Source: Vitrella brassicaformis (lineage: Eukaryota > Sar > Vitrellaceae). Taken from it: a DNA stretch of 64,000 nucleotides. The notes beneath the pieces were generated by a model. That model did not search any database. It was given only the letters and a program-made list of their open reading frames with translations, and was not told where the DNA came from. Shown here piece by piece: positions 22,330-31,935 of the stretch (position 1 is its first letter; every line of letters begins with the position of its first letter). The stretch is taken from the NCBI GenBank assembly GCA_001179505.1, contig CDMY01000231.1:95562-159561 (forward strand), read 5' to 3'. The translations under genes and the position numbers were made by a program.

Positions 22330-22778
22330 CCGGTGCCCAACCATGGCAGGAGATAGATACAGGTGAGCTGTGTGTTGTGTCCCTTCTCCCCACCAGTCAC
22401 TCACTCTTTCAGCTCTTTGTCTGCTCCCGTCAGGTTTTTCAGCCCCGAGTGGTACGCCACGGCCACGCCGTCCTTGGTCATCCGTGCATCAATCTGGCAC
22501 CCCGCCGCGCCGTTCGCCACGCAGTTGTTGACTGCACTGACGGTGTTCTCGGCCTCTTCGCCGCCTCCCGCCCGATGCCCCACGCACAACACGCGGCCTC
22601 CTCGAGCTTTTTTCGCATCGAAGAAGATCTTCTGCCGGATGTCCGAGGGGTCAGGTCGGCCCCAGAGGAGGTGGGGATACCGCCCGAAGATCTCCGAGAT
22701 GAGTGCATAGGTAGCGACAGCCCCGCCGGCGACGACCAGAGGCCGAAGCCATGGATGGGCGTCGGTTGACGATGCCAT
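21108..22778 (-). CDS. glycerophosphodiester phosphodiesterase (GDPD1/3-like), altered active site
   Basis: Seven exons: 22405-22778, 22195-22274, 21901-22088, 21710-21817, 21472-21604, 21309-21370, 21108-21203; phases agree, 346 aa. An N-terminal membrane anchor (residues ~12-32) precedes the TIM-barrel GDPD domain. Order of blocks: VGHRAGGGEEAENT, GCQIDARMTKDG, AVAYHSGL, SDLKY-like KDLNYDDIPPL, LLKDVLAAL, TVWGN, MGLLPFVSIP, VVIWILNEE and ITAIQTDYP at the end. This arrangement is closest to the lysophospholipase-D type GDPD1/GDPD3 group. In the usual GDPD fold the pattern is HRG...ENT, ExD and HD; here ExD reads QID and HD reads HS, so one metal-ligand Glu appears to be Gln. Activity is therefore uncertain. 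Divergent from the SET gene with 62 bp between starts. Confidence 0.92.
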
Positions 22779-22840
22779 TGGCGGAGCCTGAAAAGATTTG
22801 CGAGCTCATTGGCTGACTTGAAGGGTGGGGGTGGTGGAAA
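22779..22840. promoter_or_regulatory. 62-bp divergent promoter region
   Basis: Only 62 bp between start codons 22778 (minus) and 22841 (plus). Sequence alone shows no recognisable core element; the assignment is positional. Confidence 0.5.
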
Positions 22841-23955
22841 ATGAACAGCTTTTTCAGCTCCCTTTGGACCCCGCCGTACGGCCACATCAGCTTCACTCAC
22901 ACGCCCCCGTTTCCCGCCGCGTGTTGTGTGGCTCCGAGCAAGCTGCACAAGCGGGGCGTGTTTGCCACCCGCCATCTGCACAGGGGAGAGCTGATTGAGA
23001 TGTGCCCGGTCCTCAAAATCGACGCGCGGTACCTCCTGCCGCAGACGGGGCTCAGGTACACAGAGGGGAATTACAATTGCATGCAACGCAAAGCTCCTAA
23101 CAAGCCCATCCGTTGTTTTGTGTCTGTTGCTCCCTCCTTTGTGTGTGTGCAGGGACTATGTGTTTGATCCGCAGGAGGCCTGGTGCGGCCCGGGCAAACA
23201 CACCTGCCTGCTGGCGGTAAGTAAGAAAGAAACCCTCAGACGTTGGAGTGGAGTGTGCACGTTCTTTCAGTTGGGGAACGGTTCGCTGTACAACCATGCT
23301 CCCAATGGTCGCGGCGCCAACTGCACCTGGCACTACGACAAGACCAGGGAGGTCATGGTGCTCTACGCGACCGCTGCAGTGGCCGCCGGGACCGAACTCC
23401 TGCACGACTACTCTGACGTAAGAAGGAACCAATAGAACCAACCGGATGAAATCGAGTCGTAAACAAAGCGGCCCATTAGTGTGTTTGGATGGATGGATGG
23501 ATGGATGGATGTGTGTGTGTGTGCAGGACTACTGGAAGGCTCGCCCCACCCAGGCTGCAGTCCCTCCTCCCTCCGGCCAAGCTCATCCCGCCCTGCACAC
23601 CACAGCCCCTGCCGCCCCGGCGGCGGCACCGGTGCCAGGGCCAGCCCAGCAGGCGCCCGTCATGAAGCACACAGGAGAGGGCGGCATCACACAAGGGGCG
23701 GGCATCACACAAGGGCCGGGGCCGCTCGCACCCCTCGAACATCCACCCAACGCCATCCCTGTCCGGCCGCTCCATCGCCAGCCGCCACTGCCAGGCTATG
23801 CGGGTGCGCCGTTCCGTCCTCCAGTGACACCGCTGGCTGTGACGCGCTCGGTCATGGCACAGGGCCCCCCGGGAGGGTTTGTGGGGACGGTGGTGATGCC
23901 GCCGGTTGGCCAGCTGCACACCACACAGATGGTTAGGAAGGAGGGTGACAACTGA
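22841..23955 (+). CDS. SET-domain protein, putative protein-lysine methyltransferase
   Basis: Four exons (22841-23055, 23153-23216, 23271-23417, 23527-23955), phases consistent, 284 aa. SET motifs in order: RGVFATRHLHRGELIE near residue 38 (the N-SET strand and SAM loop), GNGSLYNHAPNGRGANCTW (the NH..N SAM-binding motif), and AAGTELLHDYSDDYW (GEEL...Y catalytic Tyr region). These are small free-standing SET proteins of the type seen in many algae and bacteria; substrate unknown. Residues ~145-284 after the domain are Pro/Ala/Gln/Gly-rich and disordered, with a GITQGxGITQG duplication. No targeting peptide is obvious. Confidence 0.88.
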
Positions 23956-24729
23956 AGGATGATTATGGGGCCGTGGCGAGGGGGAGGGAGGGAGGGAGGG
24001 AGAGAGAGCGAGCCTGGCTGGCTGTGTAACTAACGGTGAGTCCGTGAGCGAGGCGTGTTGTTCGTATGTACAGGTGGGCTGGCCAAGAGTCGCTGGTTGG
24101 CTGTCGAAGCGGGATCTGGTTGTGTGGTGTGTGTGTGTGTATATATATATATATCGCTTCCTATGAACGCGACGGAGGCTGGTTGGCTGCATGGATGGAA
24201 TGTCTGTTGCCTGACGGACTGACCAGGGAGGGGAGGGGAGGGGCAATAAGATTTCGCCATTCAGTCAGCTGCGACAGACATGCAATCATCCATCCATCAT
24301 TCAAGGCATTCAAGGCAAAGGAGAGGTCTGTCGATTTGCACTGCAGGCGCATGCACATGCACGTCTGTCTGTCTTGTGTCTGCTATAGATGAGTGCACTC
24401 ATGCAACCATCACTGCATGGCTGGTACAAACACACAAACATGGGAATACATACATACAGACATCTGGAGCTAAGACGCACCGCACCAACCGACACACACC
24501 CACAGCCCACAGGCAGACAGACAGACAGCCCCAATAACTGTAGGTAGGTACTGTACGATCCTTTCCTTGGCCAGCTGTTTGCTCTCGACCGACCAGTCAG
24601 TCAATCAATTGGCTAACTAATTGGTTAACAAACAAAGGACACACGCGCACACATACACACACATAGGTACATCCATCCCATACACGTACAAGCACACGAC
24701 CCCACCCCCCACCCCCCCTGCACATGGCC
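23956..24729. other. intergenic, simple repeats, no gene seen
   Basis: GGGA runs (about 23981-24006), an (AT)n run at about 24139-24153, and AC-rich DNA just before the gap. No exon is supported on either strand. Confidence 0.6.
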
Positions 24730-25029
24730 NNNNNNNNNNNNNNNNNNNNNNNNNNNNNNNNNNNNNNNNNNNNNNNNNNNNNNNNNNNNNNNNNNNNNNN
24801 NNNNNNNNNNNNNNNNNNNNNNNNNNNNNNNNNNNNNNNNNNNNNNNNNNNNNNNNNNNNNNNNNNNNNNNNNNNNNNNNNNNNNNNNNNNNNNNNNNNN
24901 NNNNNNNNNNNNNNNNNNNNNNNNNNNNNNNNNNNNNNNNNNNNNNNNNNNNNNNNNNNNNNNNNNNNNNNNNNNNNNNNNNNNNNNNNNNNNNNNNNNN
25001 NNNNNNNNNNNNNNNNNNNNNNNNNNNNN
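24730..25029. other. assembly gap, 300 N
   Basis: Exactly 300 unknown bases. The second gap in the window has the same length, so 300 is probably a fixed placeholder and not a measured size. The flanks are AC-rich on the left. Confidence 0.98.
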
Positions 25030-25391
25030 GCCCTGCCTGTACTTGGGGACGTTTCCTTCGTCGCCTGGACTGACGCAAAACAACCGACACGACACACCAA
25101 ATGTCAATGGCACTCGACGTGGTCCTTTCTCTCTCTTAACTCAATGGGTCTGTCTGTCTGTCTGACGCCACAGAGTGCACATGGACGGATGAATGACAGC
25201 AGCCAAACAAAGCGGACGGCGGAAAACGGCTACCTCTCTCTGTGTGTGGCGTGCGTGGATGCGCGTGTGTGTGCTCCTCCACCCCATTCCATCCCATCCC
25301 AAGAAATGAGTAATAACGACTGACTGACTTCATCTGTGCCGTCCCTCCCGCCTCCTTCCCCCCCGCATCACAGCTGGGCGGTGTGCATGTG
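25030..25391. other. 3' flank of the aspartyl protease gene
   Basis: About 360 bp after the gap and before the stop codon of the minus-strand protease. No exon seen; it probably holds the 3' UTR and terminator of that gene. Confidence 0.5.
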
Positions 25392-28300
25392 TCATGCTGT
25401 CCTGACAGGCATGGGTATGGCGGGCTGTTGCCGCAGCTCACGTTCCCTCTCGTCAAAGTCATCCTCGTCGCTGTCGTAGTCTTCGCCTAGCTCAATCGGC
25501 ACATCACCTGTGTGGATGAACGAGACGGACCGACACATATGAGAAAGAAGTCTCTGTGTGTGTGTGTGTGTGTGTGTGTACCAGGGTAGTCTCCGCCCCT
25601 GTAGTTGCTCATCTGTATCTCGCGTAACCTCTGCTCCTCCTCATCGTCCTCCTCTATATCACCCACACACATACGCACACATACACACAGAGCCGGAGGT
25701 GCACACCTCGTGTTGTCTTTTTTTCCCTTTTCGTGTGGCAGCAAATGGGTGTGTGTCTCTGTATACCGGCCATGGTCTCGTAGGTGACGGGTTTGGTCCT
25801 TACGGACTGACAAATGATCACGATCATCGCTGAAAGACGGAGGGAGGGAGGGAGGGAAGGGCCAGAGGCACACGGAAAGAGCATGCGGGGAATTGTTTTC
25901 ATGTTTGTCATATGGGTACGTACCGATCAGTACGGCAGAGACCCCGACAATCGCTGCCGTCCAAATGCCTGCAGGACCCACACACCCACACCACAACACA
26001 CCACACCACAACACACCACAACAGAGAGGGTATCAGAAAGCAGCTGCCAACGCGTGAAGCCATAACCCCCCACTGACCGATCTTAGAAGAGAGTGCGGCC
26101 TCGTCCATGCTGGCGTCTCCTCCCTCGCCCGTGAGTGTCTGTCCGCCCTCACTGATGGTGCCATTACGTCCCTGCCCCCTGTCGCTCGAGCCCTGTTGTG
26201 CATGGGGATAGGACGGGGGGGCGGGGGGATGGGGCAGCGCATGACCATCCAGAGTATTCGACTTGCCACCACCCCCTCCACTGGATGGCTGTGCTGGTGC
26301 TGGTGCTGGTGGGTGTGGGATGGGGGCGGATGAGTCGTCGAGTGGTGGTGGGACGGTCGTGTCAGAGGTGGATGTGTGTGGACGAGACACAGGGGGCAGG
26401 GCAGTGGGGGTGCGTGGGGGGCTAGATGGGCTAGACGACGAGGATGTGTTGGCGGGGGGTGGGCTAGGGGTGCTCGTGGTGGTGCTCGTGGTGGTGGTGG
26501 TGGTAAGCAGTGGTGCGTCCGTGTCTGTCGATACCGGCGGACTTGTCGAGTAGAACTCCTTCGGATACAGCGGCAGGGCCTTGTGCTCAGGAGCTGACAA
26601 CCACACACACAGAAGGCCATGTTTTCCCGTCCATCCCTCCCTCGTGACCGACAGTACGACGGTGGCTTACGTGGCGGCCTCAGTTTGTCCAGGTATCTTG
26701 GGCATGCTGCATCGGCGAAACCTGCATCCACCCAACACAACACCACAGCACACCGCAGCACACCACATCAACCTGTCCGTCTGTCTGTCTGTCTGTCTGA
26801 TGGTTTTCGGCTTGGCACTCTCTTGTCTGTCGTGCCGACTGACCGACTCTATCCTCGGTGCGGTCAAATATGACGTCCCTCTGCACCATGAACGACATGC
26901 CCAGCACCGTGTCATGCTTCCGGTTGTCGTCGATGGCCAAACACCACTTCCTGATGAACAAACCAACCAACCACAGACACACAGCACACGGTCAATGGGG
27001 AAGGCGGGCAACTGAATGCCTCTTCTCCCTGCGATCGTCTCTCTCTCTCGTACTTGGACGGTGGCTTTGGGAAGAGGTACGAGTGCGCTCTCCAATGGAT
27101 GGTGCCGCCACCCCTGCAATCAACCAACCAACCACCGACTCCATCCACAGGCGCCCCGTCCCTCCCTCCCTCTGCCCCTCTGTGGTCTCTCTCATCTATC
27201 TCGCCCCACCCACTTGAAGGTGATTCTGAAGACGGGGAAGGTGTCGAGGTCCTTCTCATCCTCAATCTCCCAGCAGTCGTCCGAGTGGTGGGTCCGCACG
27301 CCCTTGCAATGCTCGGGGTCCTTACAGAAGCTCTCGAACGTCTCGGAGATGCCCTTCCATATCTCGGGAGGCACATACGTGAATGTCGTGCCTGACCGAC
27401 AGACAACCCACGAACGGCACGACAGACTGACAATGCGTGTCGTTCTCCAGTGTGTGCATATACATGCATGGGTGTACCAGAGTCGACAATGACCGATCCC
27501 CAGGCAGAGCGGCCCCCCAGGCTCTTGCCCTCGATGTCGGCATCCTGCAAATGGATTGCAAGAATGATGCGGCCCAGAGGACACATATATCAGCATGATG
27601 GATCTGATCGCTAAGGCGGCTCACTCACTTCGATTCCAATGGAGTAGTAGAGATGGTTCTCCATGGGCGTCCACACGACCGTCGGCTTCTCCTCCGCATT
27701 GTCATAGTTGCGGTGGAGGCTCTGGTTGTACCCACCCACAGTCAGTATGCCACCCTGATCCGCCAAACATATGGCGAACACCTTCGTGTCGACCGCACCT
27801 TTCTGAGGGAGGGAAGGAAAAGAGAGCAAAGTAGGCAGACAGACAGACAGGCAGCAGACGGGAGTGAGTGACGGAAGGGCCAAGAGTGGCGTGATATGAT
27901 CGGCCGGACGGCTTCATTTGATGGGATTGAGCTGACCTGGTCGCTGAAGAGAGCATCGATGATGGTCTCGTGGTCCCTTGACCGCCTTGGTGCCACACCC
28001 ACAATGCCGCTGGCCTTCTGGGTGGTGAACAGCTTGGTCTCGGCATCATGGCAACCTGACAGACACAAGCACCCACCCCACCCACACCAGCCACATACAT
28101 ACACACATACATTTAATCACACCGCCATTCCATTCTCTGCCATTCATTCGTTGTGCCCGCCTACCAGCATAAGCCTTGACTGCAGGATTCTTCCGTTCAA
28201 CATCGCCTATGCGGATGTAGTCCTGGAACCAGTAGCCCGCAATGCTGGAGCCCTCCGTGTAGCCCTGGTAGTAGCTGCACCGCTCATTGCGGCAGGGACA

Positions 28301-28777
28301 CCCACCCTCACATTGCTGCCAGCAACCACACACACACACAAGCACAGACAAACACAGACACCAGAAAACAGACAGAGGTCAGCGATACAGCCCACACGTG
28401 TGGCCGTCGGCGGTATGTGCGATGTGATTTGCACCAACCACAGGAACTGTACATACCTGCCACTCAGCGGTGTCGGAAGCGCTGAAGTCGAATGGCGCAT
28501 CGATGTGGTTGCCGCAGTTTTTGCAGTTTTTGCAGGGGAAGGCCAAGATGGTGCTGCCCGTATCCAGAATGACGCTCTGCCGCTGCGGGACGGGGGATCC
28601 CACGAGGATGTCGATGAAGTAGTAGGCGTAGCCGTGGATGGAGCCGTAGATGCGCGCCTCCTCCAGCTTCTTGCCCGGCTGACACACCACCACCGCACAT
28701 GGCACCAACACCAACAGCAGCACCAGCCACAGACAAGGCCTGACCGGCCGATGACGGCCTCTCCGCCTTGGCAACAT
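25392..28777 (-). CDS. ASP5: membrane-anchored aspartyl protease, ASP5/plasmepsin V-like
   Basis: Fourteen exons: 28457-28777, 28165-28315, 27937-28055, 27629-27802, 27478-27544, 27214-27391, 27054-27113, 26844-26950, 26671-26721, 26078-26593, 25924-25968, 25767-25829, 25582-25653, 25392-25507. Every phase fits; 679 aa. Signal peptide (LWLVLLLVLVPCAVVVC), then an A1 protease domain: first catalytic motif ILDTGST (Asp72), immediately FPCKNCKNCGNH; a Cys-rich block (CEGGCPCRNERCSYYQGYTEGSS) like the nepenthesin-type insert; second motif VIVDSGTTFTYVP (Asp276); then WRAHSYLF and KKWCLAI; and FADAACP at the domain end. This motif set matches plasmepsin V of Plasmodium and ASP5 of Toxoplasma, which cut export motifs in the ER or Golgi. 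A 170-residue Ser/Thr/Pro stalk (26078-26593), one transmembrane helix (~583-606) and an acidic cytosolic tail follow. Start 28777 is chosen for the signal peptide; an upstream ATG at 28939 would bury it. Confidence 0.93.
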
Positions 28778-29029
28778 CAGACGATCTTCTCCTTTCCGCA
28801 GCGAAGAAGACAACACAGCGCTTCTCCACACACAGATAAGCCTCTTGTCGCCTCCGCCTCGCGCTCTCCTATCTCCTCGGCGAGCTTGTAGCTCGCAGCG
28901 AGCGCTGACTCTCTCTTTTGAGTTGTCTCTGGTTTTCATCAGCGTGCTTTGGTTGTCGACCCAGGAGAGCAGCGTTCATCTCAATCGTGACTTTCATCGC
29001 CTAAGGCGGCGTTCGCCTCAGTCTGCACA

Positions 29030-30196
29030 ATGAAGCTCTTGGTCCTCTCCCTCCTCTCCCTCTCCTCCTTCCTCGACAGCAGCAGCGCTTTCGTCGTGCG
29101 GTCCCCCTCCCCCCTCTCATCGCAGCTTCCCTCCCCTTCCCGCCCTAGATCACGGTGGTGCCCAACGCAGATGCAGGTGGGCGACGGTGCAAACCACTGC
29201 ACGTGGGCCATGCAGACCAGACAAGTAGCTATCTGGGGAATGTGTTGTTGGTGTGCACTGCGTGTCGTGTCAGGTGTCTGTTGGGGTGTGCATTTATGGC
29301 CCCAACTGCTGCAAGAAGACAGAGAAGCAGAATGGCGGGAGAGATTATAACCTGGTGACGACACAGGCCGTGGCTGACGTGCTCGGCGGCATCAAGGTGA
29401 CGGCGACGGGCTGCCAGGCCAACTGCAAGCGGGGGCCAAACCTGAAGATTACTCAGAGAGGCACGGAGAACAAGCAGGAGTACACGATGGACGCCGAGCA
29501 GATCATCGATGCGCTCGAGGCGGCCACCAACAAGATCGGCAAGTTCCCCCAGAACATGCGTCTGGCTCTCAAGCAGAAGGAGCAGGGCAACCGTGCTCTC
29601 ATCAAGAAGGATGCCAAGGCCGCCATTCGGTATTACGAGGACGCCATGAAGAATCTTGGCAAGGGCGGCAAGACGCAGAAGGTGCTGGGGACCATCTATG
29701 CTAACAGGTGGGCTGGGCTGGGCTGGGCTGCACTGCAACGGAGGTGGAGGGACAGACAGACAGACACGTGCGGTGCGTGTGTGTGTGTGTGTGTGTGTCA
29801 GGGCTGCTGCCAAGTTGATTGCCGGTGACACGACCGGCGCGATGGATGACTGCGAAATGGCAGTGGGAAGAAACCCACAATCAAGGTCAGCAGCCGAGCC
29901 GCCTTGGTTCGGTTGACCCACACACACAGGCCTGATGCTGCTTGGCCTGCACTCATCGTCCGTCCGTCCTTTGTCTGTCGTTCGTTGTGCACTGCCCACC
30001 ACACAGGGTAGCGTGGGTGCGCAAGGGCGACGCTTTGAAGCTGTCCGGCAACCCCGATGCAGCCGAGGAGGCGTATGAGAAGGCAGCATCCCTCGACAAG
30101 TTCCGATCTGATGACGTCAGGTCGGGAGCTGAGAAGGTCGGCAAGGGAGGCCCCTTCGGCATGGGCCCGAAGTATCAGGTCTACGACTTGGTGTGA
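29030..30196 (+). CDS. plastid-targeted thioredoxin-like ferredoxin + TPR protein
   Basis: Four exons (29030-29176, 29274-29707, 29802-29885, 30007-30196), phases consistent, 284 aa. The N terminus is a signal peptide (MKLLVLSLLSLSSFLDSSS) followed by AFVVRSPSPLSS, a bipartite pre-sequence with Phe just after the cleavage region, as used for complex red-type plastids. Next is a thioredoxin-like [2Fe-2S] ferredoxin domain: VCIYGPNCCKK, about 35 residues, then VTATGCQANCKRGPNLKI, giving four candidate cluster Cys in the C..C / C..C pattern. The C-terminal half has tetratricopeptide-type helices (LKQKEQGNRALIKKDAKAAI, GDTTGAMDDCEMAV, VRKGDALKLSGNPDAAEEAY). The role is probably a plastid redox or Fe-S function with protein-binding helices; partner unknown. 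Divergent from the protease gene (252 bp). Confidence 0.9.
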
Positions 30197-30636
30197 GTGA
30201 CGTGACAGCACGGATTGGGCTGCTCGCGTAGCTGGCTTGGGGGGCGCGGGGGATGTGTGCTACACGTCGTGTGTTGTCGGGTGCGTGCATTTTTCTCCCA
30301 TCGGCCTATATCATGTGTGTGGCCGGAGACTGTTTGATACGATAGATACGCGCTGGGGAGGACATGACGTCCATGAGTGAGTGCATCTGTGTGTGTGTGT
30401 ACAGCTCCGTCGTATACATGTACTTGGCTACTGCTCATGTTCATGCCATAGATGGATGGATGTCACGGATGGATGGATGGATTGTTTTGCCTTTCCATTC
30501 ACGGCAGCGGCGGTCCGGTTTTGTCGCTGTGTGGGCTGTGCGTCTGTCGTATGTGTGTGTGAGTGTGACTGTGTGTGCTGTGCCTGGGGTGTGCTGCATT
30601 GCAAAGCAAGTGGATGCGCCGCGCCCCAATGGTCCG
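30197..30636. other. convergent intergenic, no gene seen
   Basis: 440 bp between two tail-to-tail genes. A GGAT run lies at about 30461-30481. No exon seen; it presumably holds both 3' UTRs. Confidence 0.55.
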
Positions 30637-31705
30637 TCAATCCTTGCGTGAGTGGGATGCGTTGCAGAGCCAGAATGGCTGAGCTGCGACCAGAAGCTTC
30701 GTGAGTGAGTGAGCGATTGAGGGACACGTGTGTGCGTGATGTGATGTGTGTTTCAAGGCGCCTGACGTGACTGACGGGTATCTCCCCTCCCCTCCCGTGA
30801 AATGATTGGGCTGTACAAGTCGGTTGGTTGAAGCCCTCCTGGGCTTGCGGGGCGGCGGCGATATCGACATGACGCTGAGCCGGCGGATCACACCGCCCAC
30901 GCCGTTCGGCGGGCCCCGCACCCGATCGAGTCGCGCCAGGCCGCACTGCGCACACGCCGACACAGACAAACGGTCACACACAGGTGAGCTGTGCCATCAA
31001 CGACGTGTGGTGTGTGTCCTGCTCACCCTGAGCTTCTTGAACAGGTCAGAGTTGCAGCGACACTTGGGAAACGTGTCCTCGTCATAGGGGTCCACCTGCA
31101 CGCATGACGTGGAGAGTGAGTGCGTGTATGGTCTGATTGTGTTTTATCGCCGGACTTACGTCAGCACACTCCTCACACAACTGAATGCCGTTGCCTGCAC
31201 ACACAACACATAACACACATACATACAACAGAGTACACATCATCATGTGAGCAGCTGAGCTGACCCATGTTATAGTCGGCGAGGGCGTCACACTCTATGC
31301 AGCCGGCGCGGGCATACTGGTGCTTGGCGTCGCCCTGGTCGAATAGGCCAGGGTCAAAGCCAAACGTGACCCTGAACACACACACGGACACAGACGCAGG
31401 CACACAGATGCACCTGGTTGGAATCAGCCACTCATTGCAGATGTCGCCTACCGTGCCGCACAAAGTTTCTCCTTGTGGGGCTCGATTCGCTCGCGCCACA
31501 CATGCCGGTCGCCCATCATAGATGCCGCCCTCCAGTCCTTCGACACCCCCTCCACCCTCCCCATCTCCCGCCCCTCCAAAAAAGTCATGACGTGTGTGAT
31601 GACCTCACAACCAAGGCCGGCCGACGCAGCCGACCCTGCAGCCGACCCTGCAGCATGGCCACCCCCCTGCCTTGGAGCGTTGCCGACGCGCCTGCGGCGT
31701 TTCAT
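30637..31705 (-). CDS. F-box-like protein with Cys-rich C-terminal region
   Basis: Five exons: 31452-31705, 31265-31371, 31160-31194, 31027-31095, 30637-30945; phases agree, 257 aa. The start is the ATG at 31705 (KRRRRVGN); the open frame extends further upstream but without an ATG. Residues ~30-80 resemble an F-box: CEVITHVMTFLEGREM, RVEGVSKDWRAAS, VWRERI. The middle is rich in paired Cys: GCIECDALADYN, LCEECADV, KCRCNSD, then CGLARL, a pattern that could bind one or two zinc ions. F-box proteins recruit substrates to SCF ubiquitin ligases. The final ~60 residues (30637-30830) look like translated intergenic DNA (HTSHHAHTCPSIAHSLT), so the true stop or a further intron may lie earlier. Confidence 0.65.
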
Positions 31706-31935
31706 GCCGGAGGGTGCTGCTTCCGCTCTCTCGCACGAACTGCGGCCAGCCAACGAGATGGATGCTCTCTGATATGAATGGGCAGCCTGCTGTTTTCTCC
31801 CGGGGGCGCGAGCTCAAAAAGATCGCCACCCCATCTCTTCGCACATCCTCGTTCGAGCACTGTCAGAGGTGACAGCAAAGGTGACGTGCATCAGATGGAT
31901 CAGTTGATCTTCCATTTCAGCGACTGGAAAGGGTG

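Noticed and set aside
25487-26014. Minus frame read through several protease introns
   Set aside because: The open frame crosses clear GT-AG introns; the spliced reading gives a coherent membrane helix and tail.
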